Of a stretch of DNA of 64,000 nt, positions 1 to 8,802 are shown piece after piece. The DNA comes from Nonomuraea polychroma (lineage in GTDB: Bacteria; Actinomycetota; Actinomycetes; Streptosporangiales; Streptosporangiaceae). How positions within the stretch are numbered: position 1 is the first letter of the stretch; each line of letters opens with the position of its first letter. The translations under genes were made by a program, and so were the position numbers. Location: positions 3,596,001 through 3,660,000 of the forward strand of contig NZ_SAUN01000001.1 in NCBI RefSeq assembly GCF_004011505.1. The letters run 5' to 3'. The notes beneath the pieces are model-generated. The model saw only the letters and a program-made list of their open reading frames with translations. It searched no databases and had not been told where the DNA came from.

Positions 1-51
1 AACGTCGTTCCCTTCGAACGCGCGGGCGCGCTCATCTACGCGGCCGCCTGA
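1..51 (+). CDS. 3' end of an unidentified gene
   Basis: The window opens inside a plus-strand reading frame that closes with TGA at 49-51. Its visible end reads NVVPFERAGALIYAAA. Sixteen residues are too few to assign a family. It converges on the secDF gene, whose stop lies at 219; the 167 bases between hold no gene I can support. Confidence 0.5.
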   Translation, partial: NVVPFERAGALIYAAA

Positions 52-218
52 AGGAGAACTCCAGCCCGGATCGGCAGGCGCCCGCCGGCGCGCCGGCCTC
101 GGCCGACCCACCGTGCCCCTGCTCCGCGACTCCCCAGGAGGCGCGGGCAGAGGCACGGAAGGTGGCACATGCAGCGCGGCCAGGGCCCAAGGGTGGGCGA
201 CGCGCTATGCGCCGTGGA

Positions 219-2441
219 TCAGACCACCGCCCCGCTGCCCGTACGATCGCGCGGGGCGGTGCGCCCGGCCGGAGGGGCGGGCGGGCGGCGGTCGAACCGG
301 GCGAGCACGACGGCCGCCGGCCCGGCCACGAACGCCGACGACAGCGTCCCCGTGACGATCCCGGCCACCAGCGCGATGGAGAAGTCCCGCAGCGAGTCGC
401 CGCCGAAGACCATCAACGCCACCAGGATGAACAACGCGCCGAGCCCGGTGTTCACCGTACGCGGCAGCGTCTGCACGATGGCCCCGTCGACCGCCGCCGC
501 GAACCCGCCCCGGGAGGTCCACAACTCCCGGACCCGATCGAACACCACCACCTTGTCGTTCACCGAATACCCGACGATCGTCAGCATCGCCGCCACGAAG
601 ATCCCGTCGATCGGCTTGCCCAGCCACGCGAACAACCCGACCACGACGGCCACGTCCACCAGCAGCGCCAGCACCGCCGCCGCCCCGAACGTCCACCGGA
701 ACCGGATCGCCAGATACAGCAGCTGCATGGCCACGGCCACCCCGAGCGCCACGAGAGCGTTGCGCCGTAGCTCCTCGCCCAGACTGGGACCGATGAACTC
801 CTCGCGCGTCTTGCTCACCTCACCCCCGTGCGGCGCCAGCGCCTGCTCGATCCTGGCCACCTCGTCCAGGCCCAGACTCGCCGCCCGCACCGCGACGCCG
901 TCGTCCGTGGACTGCACCACCGCCGACGGGAACCCGGCCCGCGCCACCGCCTGCCCGGCGACGTCGGCGGGAACGGGCTTCGACGTGGCGAACTCCACGA
1001 GCCGCCCGCCGGTGAACTCCACGCCGACGTTCAGCCCGCGCACCAGCAACCCGGCCACGGCCACCACCGCCAGCCCGCCGGCCACCGCCAGCCACAACCT
1101 TCTGGCGGCCATGAGCCGTGGGTTCCTGCGCGCCAGCCAGCTCCGCACGGCCCCCTGGGAGGCCAGCCCCGACGCGCGCGGCCCGATCCTGCCGATGACG
1201 CTGTGGACGAGCACGCGAGTGATCACCATGGCGGAGACGAGCGAGGCCAGCACGCCGATCGCCAGCGTCACTCCGAACCCCTTGACCGGTCCCGAGGCCA
1301 GCCAGAACAGCAGCCCGGCCGCGATCAGAGTGGTGACGTTGGAGTCCGCGATCGCGCTCCAGGCGTTCCTGAACCCCAGGTCCAGCGCCCGCCCGAGCCC
1401 GCGCCGGGAACCGTGTTCCTCCCTGGCCCGTTCGAAGACGAGCACGTTGGCGTCGATGGCCATGCCGATCGCCAGCACGAACCCCGCCAGTCCCGGCAAC
1501 GTGAACGTCGCCCCCATCGCCACCAGCGCCGCATACGAGATCAGCCCGTAGCAGGCCAGCGCCACCGCCGCGAGCAGCCCGGACACCCGGTAGACCGCCA
1601 CGATGAACACGGCGGTCAGCACCAGCCCGGCCACCGCCGCCTGGGCGCTGGCCTCGATGGCCGCCGCCCCGAGCGTGGGTCCGACCGTACGCTGCTCCAC
1701 CAGGGTCAGCGGAACGGGAAGCGCGCCGCCCTTGATGAGCACGGCCAGGTCGCGTGCCTCCTCGTGGGTGAACGACCCGGTGATGTCGGCGCCGCCGCCG
1801 GGAATGCCGGTACGGCACGGGATCGACGGGTCGAGCGGCGGAGAGGAGATGATCTCCTGGTCGAGCACGATCGCGATCCTGCGCTTGGGATCGCCCTGCG
1901 GCTCGCACGCCGCCGCCCCGGTCAGCCGCTGCCAGGCGCCGGCGTCGCGGAAGTCGATGCGCACCCACCAGCCGGGGCCGCGCTGCGGATCGCTCTGCTC
2001 GACGGCGTCACTCACGCCGTCGCCGGTGATGGCCGCGGGCCCGAGCCTGAGCGGCTCGCCGTTCTCGTCGCGTACGCCTGAAGAATCGCCTGCGCCGAGA
2101 ACAGGATGGAAGGCCAGCTGCGCGGTCCGGCCGATCACCTCGGCCGCCTGCCGTGGGTCGAGCACGCCGGGCAGCTCGACGATGATCCGCTTCTCGCCGG
2201 AGCGAACCAGGGTGGGATCGACCACGCCGAGCGCGTCCGCCCGCTGGCGGAGCACGTCGAGCGCACGGTCGGTGGCGGCCGCGTCGGCCTTGACGGTCGG
2301 CGAGTCCTTCGCCTCGAAAACGAGCTGGGTACCGCCGCGCAGGTCCAGGCCCAAGCGCGGCGCGGTGGTCAGGGCAAAAGCTAAGGAGATCGCGATGACG
2401 GCAAGCGCCGCCACCGCACGCCAAACAGGCGCACGGAACAT
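219..2441 (-). CDS. secDF: Fused protein translocase subunit SecDF
   Basis: Accessory subunit of the Sec preprotein translocase. SecDF uses the proton gradient to pull exported proteins out on the trans side of the membrane. The 740-residue product fuses a SecD half and a SecF half. The SecD half has TM1 near residues 5-22, then the conserved GLDLRGGTQLVFEA segment and a periplasmic domain containing ELPGV. Five further TM segments follow. The SecF half starts with a TM near residue 450, followed by VEFTGGRLVEF. The ATG at 2441 has GGAGG five bases upstream; a GTG at 2453 is in frame but overlaps that ribosome site. Actinomycetes usually have separate secD and secF; a single-chain paralogue in addition is known in Streptomyces. 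It lies 39 bases after a small exported-protein gene and a two-component system, probably one operon. Confidence 0.95.
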   Translation of the reverse strand: MFRAPVWRAVAALAVIAISLAFALTTAPRLGLDLRGGTQLVFEAKDSPTVKADAAATDRALDVLRQRADALGVVDPTLVRSGEKRIIVELPGVLDPRQAAEVIGRTAQLAFHPVLGAGDSSGVRDENGEPLRLGPAAITGDGVSDAVEQSDPQRGPGWWVRIDFRDAGAWQRLTGAAACEPQGDPKRRIAIVLDQEIISSPPLDPSIPCRTGIPGGGADITGSFTHEEARDLAVLIKGGALPVPLTLVEQRTVGPTLGAAAIEASAQAAVAGLVLTAVFIVAVYRVSGLLAAVALACYGLISYAALVAMGATFTLPGLAGFVLAIGMAIDANVLVFERAREEHGSRRGLGRALDLGFRNAWSAIADSNVTTLIAAGLLFWLASGPVKGFGVTLAIGVLASLVSAMVITRVLVHSVIGRIGPRASGLASQGAVRSWLARRNPRLMAARRLWLAVAGGLAVVAVAGLLVRGLNVGVEFTGGRLVEFATSKPVPADVAGQAVARAGFPSAVVQSTDDGVAVRAASLGLDEVARIEQALAPHGGEVSKTREEFIGPSLGEELRRNALVALGVAVAMQLLYLAIRFRWTFGAAAVLALLVDVAVVVGLFAWLGKPIDGIFVAAMLTIVGYSVNDKVVVFDRVRELWTSRGGFAAAVDGAIVQTLPRTVNTGLGALFILVALMVFGGDSLRDFSIALVAGIVTGTLSSAFVAGPAAVVLARFDRRPPAPPAGRTAPRDRTGSGAVV

Positions 2442-2480
2442 GAAAGCCTCCACAGGCTCAGATGTGCGGGACAGGGAATC

Positions 2481-2822
2481 TCAGAACCCTGTGGAGGGAG
2501 GCCCCCGCGCCGACGCCGCCTCGGGCCGGCGGCCCGACGGAGCGTCCGGACCGGGGCTTGTGCCGACGGCGGCCCGCGCGGGCGCCGGATGCGGCAGGCC
2601 GGACGGGAGCACGGCAGGCCCGGCTGGACCCGCCAGGCCGAGCAGGCCGTGCCGGGCCTGCATCGTGGTGTGGTGGTACGGCTCCTGGCCGAGCCCCGGC
2701 TGCTCCTGAGCCCGCCAGGCCGCCACCGCATGCGTGACCCGTTCGGCGGGCAGGGCGTGGGCGGTCGCGGGCAGGAACCAGGACAGCAGGAGGAGCAGCG
2801 CGACGGGCAGCCTGGTCCGCAC
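2481..2822 (-). CDS. Small exported protein of unknown function
   Basis: A 113-residue frame starting at GTG 2822, preceded by a purine-rich stretch (GGAGGAGGGAGGGGG). The N-terminus is a convincing signal peptide: VRTR, a leucine-rich core (LPVALLLLLSWFLP), then ATAHA, with cleavage likely after residue 23. The mature part begins LPAERVTHAVAAWRAQEQ and turns proline, alanine and glycine rich; I recognise no domain. It sits 50 bases after the response regulator and 39 bases before secDF on the same strand. It may be a cargo or partner of the SecDF paralogue, but that is only inference. The low-complexity C-terminus could be a high-GC artefact. Confidence 0.45.
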   Translation of the reverse strand: MRTRLPVALLLLLSWFLPATAHALPAERVTHAVAAWRAQEQPGLGQEPYHHTTMQARHGLLGLAGPAGPAVLPSGLPHPAPARAAVGTSPGPDAPSGRRPEAASARGPPSTGF

Positions 2823-2872
2823 CGTCCCCCTCCCTCCTCCCGGCAACCGTGCCCTCACCGTAACGCGCTGAG

Positions 2873-3529
2873 CTACGTGGCGCCCATCAAACGGCTCTCC
2901 CACGCCCATGAGGCGATCCCGACCCGATTGCGTACGCCGAGCTTGGCCTGAATGGCGGAGACGTGACCCTTGACCGTGCTGAGAGAAATGAACAACTCGG
3001 TGGCGATCTCCCGATTGGTGCGGCCCCTGGCGATCGCCCGGACCACCTCGATCTCCCGCTCCGACAGCGGCTGCGCGGGCCGGTGCGCGGCTGGGGCGCC
3101 GGCCGACGTCACGTGGCGCAGCAGCCGCAGCGTGAGCGACGGAGAGATCAACGCGTCGCCGGCATTCGCCGCCCGCACGGCCTCGACGAGCAGCGCCGGG
3201 CCCGCGTCCTTCAGCACGAAGCCGACCGCGCCGCCGCGCAGCGCGCCGTAGACGTACTCGTCGAGGTCGAACGTGGTGACCACGACCACCCGCAGCGGGG
3301 CGGGCACGCCGGGCCCGGCCAGGGCGCGGGTCACCTCGATGCCGTCCACACGTGGCATCTGGACGTCCACCAGGCACACGTCCGGGCGCAGCCGCCGGGC
3401 CAGGGCGATGGCCTCGTCGCCGTCGGCGGCCTCGGCGACGACGGTGATGTCGGGCTGGTCCTCGAGGATGACACGCAGGCTGGCGCGGACCATCGCCTGG
3501 TCGTCGGCCAGCAGAACGCTGATCGTCAT
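2873..3529 (-). CDS. NarL/LuxR-type response regulator
   Basis: DNA-binding response regulator of 218 residues. The receiver domain spans residues 1-120, with acidic residues DD at 9-10, phospho-acceptor Asp55 in CLVDVQMPRVDG, and the switch Lys in FVLKDAG. The C-terminal LuxR-type helix-turn-helix spans about 150-205 (LSEREIEVVRAIARGRTNREIA, then STVKGHVS). The start ATG at 3529 overlaps the kinase stop by four bases (ATGA), so the pair is translationally coupled. The cognate kinase is the gene directly upstream. Targets are not visible; the downstream exported protein and secDF genes are obvious candidates. Confidence 0.95.
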   Translation of the reverse strand: MTISVLLADDQAMVRASLRVILEDQPDITVVAEAADGDEAIALARRLRPDVCLVDVQMPRVDGIEVTRALAGPGVPAPLRVVVVTTFDLDEYVYGALRGGAVGFVLKDAGPALLVEAVRAANAGDALISPSLTLRLLRHVTSAGAPAAHRPAQPLSEREIEVVRAIARGRTNREIATELFISLSTVKGHVSAIQAKLGVRNRVGIASWAWESRLMGAT

Positions 3530-4719
3530 CGGCGTTCCCCCTGACCGGGCGGTTCCCGCCGGCTGGGCAGGGGCAGGGTGGCCAGCACGCCCCAGCCTCC
3601 GCCGGAGCGAGGTCCGGCGTGCAGCGTGCCGCCCAGCGCCTCCACGCGCTCGCGCATGCCGAGCAGCCCGTAGCCGCCACGGCGGTGACGCCTGGTGGAG
3701 ACCGGCGGCGCGTCGTCGGCGATCTCCACCGTGACGCCGTCGTCGCCCTCGCACGCGACGGTGACCCGGACGGAGCCCGCGTGCGGGGCATGACGGGAGA
3801 CGTTGGTCAGCGACTCCTGCACGACCCGGTAGACGGTGCTGGTCACCTCGGGCGGCCAGGCGGCTGCGTCGTCGCCGTCGGGCAGGCGCAGGTGCACGGC
3901 GGGACCGTTGAAACGTCGGACCAGGTCGGTGAGGCTTTCGGACGGGGACGTGGGCGCGCCGGTCTCACGGAGCAGGCCGACGAGGCGGCGCGTGGCGGCC
4001 AGCGCGTCAGTGCCGGCGGTCTCGATGCCGGTCAGCGAGCCGTCCAGCCGGTCGGGCTGCTTGCGGGCGAGGACCTGGGCAGCCTGCGCCTGCAGGACGA
4101 TGCCGGTGACGTGGTGGGCGACCACGTCGTGCAGCTCCCTGGCGAGCTGGAGTCGTTCCTGGCGGCGTACGTTGCCGGCGATCGTCCGATGGCGGGCGGC
4201 CAGCAGCCGCGAGCACAGGCCGGTCGAGACGCCGGCGAGCCATCCGGCGGCGTTCAGCATCGTCACGGACGGGAGCCCGGACGCGAGCGTGTTGGCGGTG
4301 AGCGGGGTTCCGGCGGTCACCGCCAGACCGCCGGCCGCGATCGCACAGGCCACGACGGCGGGGAGCGTTCGGACCGCCGACCCGACCAGCACGGACAGGC
4401 CCAGGGCCATGGCGGGGCCCGGCTCGGCGGGAAGATCGACGAACGTGGCGGCCAGCACGGAGGCCGCCGCGACGGCCAGGCCCGCGGCCGCTGCCCACAC
4501 CCGGCCGCGCCGGCGCGCCAGGGCCAGCCCGCACACCACCGTCCCGGCAATGCAGCCGAAGAGCCAGTAACCGCTGCCCCAGGAAACGGCGACCTGGTAC
4601 GCCCAGAAGGCCAGCAACGTCGCGGACGCGACACCGAGCGCGGCATCTGCCGCGAAACCGGCGCGCCCTGCCTTCGCCGCCGTGTGGACGCGGCTGCCCA
4701 CTCGATCCCCGACGTTCAC
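3526..4719 (-). CDS. HisKA_3 sensor histidine kinase
   Basis: Membrane sensor kinase of 397 residues. The N-terminal half (about 25-175) holds five or six hydrophobic segments with little extracytoplasmic sequence. The dimerisation/phosphotransfer domain has ELHDVVAHHV with phospho-His197. The HATPase domain follows, with an N-box (VVQESLTNVSRHAP) and a G-box (GGYGLLGMRERVEALGG). The start is GTG 4719. A TACCCT -10-like box ends seven bases before it, so the transcript may be leaderless. Coupled to the response regulator by an ATGA overlap. With no extracellular loop of note, it may sense a membrane-linked signal. Confidence 0.95.
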   Translation of the reverse strand: MNVGDRVGSRVHTAAKAGRAGFAADAALGVASATLLAFWAYQVAVSWGSGYWLFGCIAGTVVCGLALARRRGRVWAAAAGLAVAAASVLAATFVDLPAEPGPAMALGLSVLVGSAVRTLPAVVACAIAAGGLAVTAGTPLTANTLASGLPSVTMLNAAGWLAGVSTGLCSRLLAARHRTIAGNVRRQERLQLARELHDVVAHHVTGIVLQAQAAQVLARKQPDRLDGSLTGIETAGTDALAATRRLVGLLRETGAPTSPSESLTDLVRRFNGPAVHLRLPDGDDAAAWPPEVTSTVYRVVQESLTNVSRHAPHAGSVRVTVACEGDDGVTVEIADDAPPVSTRRHRRGGYGLLGMRERVEALGGTLHAGPRSGGGWGVLATLPLPSRREPPGQGERR

Positions 4720-4975
4720 GCCGATCAGGGTAGGAGGCCGGCCTCATCCCGGTGAACCGGCCGAAAGTACGGTCTCGGCCGCCGCGAATGTTGAGCGACG
4801 AGTTTCTGGGCTCTGGCTCACTCTCGATGATCTCGGTGGCAGAGCATGCAGGGTGTCACGAATAGCGGTGGCGGGATGCTCGACGGTCGGCTGATCCATG
4901 CGGAGAAGGACCACCACGAGCTCTCCCTGATGAGCAAGGGCGGCTCGGCTGACATCCGCGGGGGCGCGGCGCGCA

Positions 4976-5869
4976 TCATGCGCAATGCTCGGCGCACAGG
5001 CAGCCGACGCCCTTTTCGATCCACTCCCGTCCGGCCCACTCCGGATGCCGCGCGATCATCAGCGCGGAGATCTCCTCGACGATCGTCTCCTCGCTCATGG
5101 CCGAGTCACGGCGCGCCCACGTCTCGTCGCGCAGCAGCTGCAGGTAGTCGCGTACGTCGGCCAGCAGTTGCGCGTCGCCGACGTCACCGTGGCCGGGCAC
5201 CACCACCCGCGGACGGTCGTCGGCGAGCCGCCGCATGACCGCCAGCCAGCGTGTGCCCGAGACGTCGGTGTCGTGCGGCGGGAACCACGGGAAGATCGCG
5301 AACTGCCCGGCCTCTACCAGATCCCCGGTGAACAGGACATCCGCGTCCGGCACCTGGACCACTTGGTCGCCCTTGCTGTGCGCGCGACCGGTGGCCCGCA
5401 ACTGGACCACCCGGCCGCCCAGGTCGAGGTCGTACGCCTGGTCGTAGACGATGTCCGGCTGCCCCAGCTCGACCCCTTCGAGCTGGCGTGCGACCAGTTC
5501 GCCGAGCCCCCGGAACATGCCGACGTAGCCGGGGCCCTTCAGCCGCAGGTCCTCCGCCTGGTCGCGGTTGATCAGGTACGTCGCCTCGCCGGCGAACGTC
5601 CGGGCGCCGAACGCGTGCTCGGGGTGGAAATGCGTCGTGGTCAAATACAGCTTGCGGCCCTTGGCGTAGTCGGCCGCGAACTTCAACACGGTTTCGGCGT
5701 TACGCGGCCCCATTCCCGTTTCGACGACGAGAACGGAATGTCGCCCGCCGATGACACCGATGTTCGGCACCAGAGGCACGCGCCGGTTCGAGATCACCAC
5801 CATGTCGCGGGCTAGTTCCCGCAGACCGGCGAGGTCCACGACCGGCTCGAGCATTGTCTGTTCCGCCAT
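4976..5869 (-). CDS. MBL-fold metallo-hydrolase
   Basis: Metallo-beta-lactamase-fold hydrolase, 297 residues, probably cytoplasmic. The zinc-binding motif reads HFHPEH (residues 80-85), a variant of HxHxDH with Glu in place of Asp. Further ligands are likely the His in RAHSKGD, the Asp in LFTGDLV and the His in VVPGHGD. The C-terminus ends with a cysteine-containing CLCAEHCA. The substrate cannot be told from sequence. It diverges from a LysR-type regulator across 113 bases, and LysR regulators usually control the gene they diverge from, so the regulator probably governs this hydrolase. Confidence 0.93.
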   Translation of the reverse strand: MAEQTMLEPVVDLAGLRELARDMVVISNRRVPLVPNIGVIGGRHSVLVVETGMGPRNAETVLKFAADYAKGRKLYLTTTHFHPEHAFGARTFAGEATYLINRDQAEDLRLKGPGYVGMFRGLGELVARQLEGVELGQPDIVYDQAYDLDLGGRVVQLRATGRAHSKGDQVVQVPDADVLFTGDLVEAGQFAIFPWFPPHDTDVSGTRWLAVMRRLADDRPRVVVPGHGDVGDAQLLADVRDYLQLLRDETWARRDSAMSEETIVEEISALMIARHPEWAGREWIEKGVGCLCAEHCA

Positions 5870-5982
5870 TCTGACTCCTGCGAATTACGACGATTGAGCA
5901 CGTCGCAGTCCACCGCGTGACGGCCCCAGGCGTCCAACACCGATTCCGCACGCCCGATGCCGGACCGGTATCGTTGCCGCTG

Positions 5983-6900
5983 ATGGATTTGCGGACGTTG
6001 CGCTATTTCGTGGCGGTCGCCGAAGAGCTCCACTTCGGCCGGGCCGCCGCGCGACTGCACATGACACAGCCGCCGCTGAGCAGGGCCATCAAGCAGCTGG
6101 AGACCGATCTCGGCTGCGAGCTGCTCCGCCGCTCACCCACCGGCGTGGCGCTGACCCCGGCGGGAGCCGCCCTCCACGACGAGGCCCGCACCCTGCTGGC
6201 GCAGGCCGACCAGGCACGGGCGCGGGTCGTCGCGGCCGCCGGCACGGCCACCATCACCATCGGCACCCTGGCCGACAACGCCGACCCGGCCGGCACCCGG
6301 CTCGCCGCCGCCTACCGGCGGCACCACCCCGGGATCCCCGTCCGCATCCGTGAGGCCGACCTGACCGACCCGACCGCCGGACTGCGCGCCGGGATCGTGG
6401 ACGTCGCGCTGACCAGGACGCCGTTCGACGACACCGGCATCGTCACCCATGTCCTGCGCTCCGATCCAGTTGCGGCGGTCCTGCGGTCCGACGATCCATT
6501 GGCCGGGCGCGACAGCCTGTCCTTGCACGATCTCGCCGACCGCCGATGGTTTCGGCTGCCCGAGGGCGCCGACCCGGTATGGCGGGCGTTCTGGAGCGGC
6601 CCCGCCAGCCGTGATCATGACGGTCCGGTGGTGCGAACGGTCCACGAGTGCCTGCAGGCCGTCTTGTGGAACGGCAGCGTGGGGCTGATGCCGCTCGCCC
6701 ACCCCCCTCCCGAGGGCCTCACCGCCGTTCCCTTGGCCGGCAAGCCGTCCAGCGATCTTGTGGTGGCCTGGAACGGCGCCCACCCCGGCCCGCTCATCCA
6801 CTCGTTCGCACGCATCGCCGCCACGGTCTACCGCCCTGCCCGCACCGCCCCAGGCGTCTCCACCCCGGCTGTCGCAGTGCTGGGCGATCACACGGAGTGA
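5983..6900 (+). CDS. LysR-family transcriptional regulator
   Basis: Regulator of 305 residues. The N-terminal winged helix-turn-helix opens MDLRTLRYFVAVAEELHFGR and continues RLHMTQPPLSRAIKQLE. A periplasmic-binding-like effector domain follows from about residue 90. The ATG at 5983 is chosen because the canonical N-terminus begins there. A TATCGT box ends eight bases before it with no ribosome site, which suggests a leaderless transcript. It diverges from the MBL hydrolase gene, its likely target. Its stop is 12 bases before a truncated CocE-like gene. Confidence 0.95.
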   Translation: MDLRTLRYFVAVAEELHFGRAAARLHMTQPPLSRAIKQLETDLGCELLRRSPTGVALTPAGAALHDEARTLLAQADQARARVVAAAGTATITIGTLADNADPAGTRLAAAYRRHHPGIPVRIREADLTDPTAGLRAGIVDVALTRTPFDDTGIVTHVLRSDPVAAVLRSDDPLAGRDSLSLHDLADRRWFRLPEGADPVWRAFWSGPASRDHDGPVVRTVHECLQAVLWNGSVGLMPLAHPPPEGLTAVPLAGKPSSDLVVAWNGAHPGPLIHSFARIAATVYRPARTAPGVSTPAVAVLGDHTE

Positions 6901-6912
6901 GGAAGGGTTTGC

Positions 6913-7104
6913 GTGGGAGTGGTCGGCAGGCTGTTCGATCGTCTTCTGGGGTTGCCGGAGACCACGACGCCCGACGTGGAGGTCGCTCGCGACCTGCGGG
7001 TGCCGATGCCGGACGGGGTGACGCTGGTGGCCGATCGCTGCCGGCCGCTCGGAGCCGGGTCGTTGCCGGTGGTGCTGGTGCGAAGCCCGTACGGGAAGCA
7101 CCGC
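6913..7104 (+). pseudogene. Truncated CocE/NonD-family hydrolase (N-terminal scrap)
   Basis: Starting at GTG 6913, the frame reads VGVVGRLFDRLLGLPE, then PMPDGVTLVADRCRP and PVVLVRSPYGK. This is the N-terminal signature of CocE/NonD (X-Pro dipeptidyl-peptidase-like) hydrolases, which normally run to 500-600 residues. After about 63 codons the similarity stops at 7104, and the DNA continues directly into the 3' end of the TauD-type gene on the other strand. The catalytic Ser, Asp and His are all absent. I read this as a deletion or rearrangement junction at about 7101-7110. Confidence 0.75.
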
Positions 7105-7119
7105 GGCTGCGGTGGCGGC

Positions 7120-8040
7120 TCAGTGGGGTGGGTCGGTGGCGAGCCAGAGGCGGAGCAGGTGGCGGCGCCGCTCCGGCTCCGGATGGTCGTCGTAGGCCGT
7201 GCGGCTGTGCAGGACGACATGGTTGTTGAGTAACTGCATGTCGCCCTCCCGCAGGTCCATGGTGAGCGCGAATCGAGCGTCGTTGGTCAGCCGGTCGAGG
7301 AGGTCCATCGCCTCCTCCTGCGCAGGGGTGAAGGGTGGCACGTGCGCGCCGCGTTGCGCGGAGCGCAGGTAGTCGGGTCCGTACGAGACGGACACCCCGC
7401 CGCCGTCACGAGGGACGCAGATCGGCTTGGTGGAGAAGCTGTCGGGGCCGTCGCCGGTGCGCCGGTCGTGCCACCACGGCTCGTAGAGCAGCGCCGCCAG
7501 GTCCGGCCGGGTGCGGACGAGCTCGTTGTGCACCGCCACGGAGCTGACGATGGCGCTGAGGCCGCCGGACTTCGCCGGCCGCAGGCACAGCAGGGCCACG
7601 ACGTCGGTCGGGTCGCTGTGGTAGCCGAGCCGCCCGCTGTGCTGGTAGCTCTTGGTGCGGGCCTGCGCCGGGTCGGCGCCCGTGTCGCGTACGTGCATGA
7701 GGGGCGCCTGGTCCGGGCCCTGCGGGACGACGCCGCCGACGTGGCGCCCGAGCCCGAGCGCGGCGATCTCGCACTGCCGCTCGGTCATGGCGCCGGTGGG
7801 AACCCCCTGGACCAGCACGAACCCGCGGCCGTTCGCGAGCTCTTCGCGCACCCGCCCCAGCACGGGGCCGAGCGTCGGCAACGGAAAGTCGTCCGGGGGT
7901 GTCTCTCCGGCCTCCACCGCACGCACGGCTTCCAGCACTTCTCGCCGGTGTGCCTCGTCGAGCCGGACCCGCCAGGCGTCGCTGTCGCGGATCTCCGCGC
8001 CCAGCCACTCCCCCGGCCCCAGCACCTGCGTCACCGTCAT
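7120..8040 (-). CDS. TauD/TfdA-family Fe(II)/2-oxoglutarate dioxygenase
   Basis: Non-haem iron oxygenase of 306 residues. The iron ligands are visible as His141 and Asp143 in GYHSDPTD and the distal His278 in VVLHSR; Arg residues in RRRHLLRLWL would hold 2-oxoglutarate. The family hydroxylates substrates such as taurine, 2,4-D or amino-acid side chains. This member resembles the broad TfdA-like group found near natural-product or catabolic genes, and its substrate is unknown. It stands alone on the minus strand, facing the truncated CocE scrap tail to tail. Its ATG lies at 8040. Confidence 0.93.
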   Translation of the reverse strand: MTVTQVLGPGEWLGAEIRDSDAWRVRLDEAHRREVLEAVRAVEAGETPPDDFPLPTLGPVLGRVREELANGRGFVLVQGVPTGAMTERQCEIAALGLGRHVGGVVPQGPDQAPLMHVRDTGADPAQARTKSYQHSGRLGYHSDPTDVVALLCLRPAKSGGLSAIVSSVAVHNELVRTRPDLAALLYEPWWHDRRTGDGPDSFSTKPICVPRDGGGVSVSYGPDYLRSAQRGAHVPPFTPAQEEAMDLLDRLTNDARFALTMDLREGDMQLLNNHVVLHSRTAYDDHPEPERRRHLLRLWLATDPPH

Positions 8041-8150
8041 CGTGCACGCACCATCTCTCCGCCAGTGCTCTTTAGGCTCACCATGCCGTCCACCGGCACG
8101 CGTCGCACCCCCTCATCGCCCACGGCGGAACGTCTTCACTGGCAGCGGAA

Positions 8151-8717
8151 TCAGGCCAGCGAGTCGATCCACCGCTCCAGCCGGCGGCCTTCTGTCGCCA
8201 TGAGGGCGGGGTCGCGGAAGGTGTTGGTCAGCAGGGAGATGCCCTGGTACGCGGCCATCAGGGCGACCGCGAGCTCGCGTGCGTCGTCGCGCCCCATGGC
8301 GGCGAACTGCCGCTCCATCCAGTCGATCAGCTCCCCCATGACCTGGGCGATCGCGCGGTCGAGGCCGTCGTCGCGTTTGTCGAGCTCGGAGGCGAGGGTG
8401 CCGGTGGGGCAGCCGTACTTGGCGGCGACGTCGCGCTGCTCGATCCAGCCGTGCACCAGGGCCTTGAGGCGGTCCTGTGGCGCGGGGAGCTGCTCGAGCG
8501 CTGCGATCATGGACTCGAGCCGGCGGCCGTGCGCGGCGATGGCGGCCTCGATGAGCTGGTCCTTGGTCTTGAAGTAGTAGTAGACGTTGCCCACCGGAAC
8601 GTCGGCCGCGCGGGCGATGTCGGCCAGCGTCGTCTTCTCGACTCCCTGCTCGTGCAGCACCCGTACGGCGGCCCCTGCCAGGCGTTCGCGCTTCCCCGAC
8701 CGCGTTGAGTTAGTCAC
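8151..8717 (-). CDS. TetR-family repressor of the divergent NmrA/dehalogenase operon
   Basis: Repressor of 188 residues. The helix-turn-helix is GVEKTTLADIARAADVPVGNVYYYFKTK (given here in pieces: ADIARAADV, then GNVYYYF). The C-terminal domain, with KYGCPTGTLASELDKRDD, resembles regulators of the TetR_C_7/YcdC-like group. The GTG at 8717 is preferred over an upstream frame that would read through the promoter. A TATAGT box ends exactly seven bases before it, so translation probably starts on a leaderless transcript. It diverges from the NmrA-like gene and likely represses both. Confidence 0.92.
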   Translation of the reverse strand: MTNSTRSGKRERLAGAAVRVLHEQGVEKTTLADIARAADVPVGNVYYYFKTKDQLIEAAIAAHGRRLESMIAALEQLPAPQDRLKALVHGWIEQRDVAAKYGCPTGTLASELDKRDDGLDRAIAQVMGELIDWMERQFAAMGRDDARELAVALMAAYQGISLLTNTFRDPALMATEGRRLERWIDSLA

Positions 8718-8785
8718 CTGACTCACTATAGACAGGCACCTCGCTCGCCCGCTATGGTCTCGAACTAAGTCAGTCAACTAACTAA
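8709..8785. promoter_or_regulatory. Divergent promoter with repeated AGTTAGT/AGTCA half-sites
   Basis: The TetR gene and the NmrA-like gene share this segment. It contains AGTCA-CC-TGACT (5-2-5 inverted repeat) overlapping the leaderless TetR start, and a run AAGTCAGTCAACTAACTAACT (21 bases, described as AAGTCAGTCA then ACTAACTAACT) before the NmrA gene. The leftward -10 is TATAGT at 8725-8730. These repeats of the same half-site on both sides are what an autoregulating TetR repressor would bind. Binding is inferred. Confidence 0.45.
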
Positions 8786-8802
8786 CTCTGCGAGGTACAA
8801 CC

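Noticed and set aside
4740..4975. A plus-strand frame starting MQGVTNSGGGMLDGRLIHAE near 4846
   Set aside because: No ribosome site, no recognisable domain, and it runs on into the antisense of the MBL gene.
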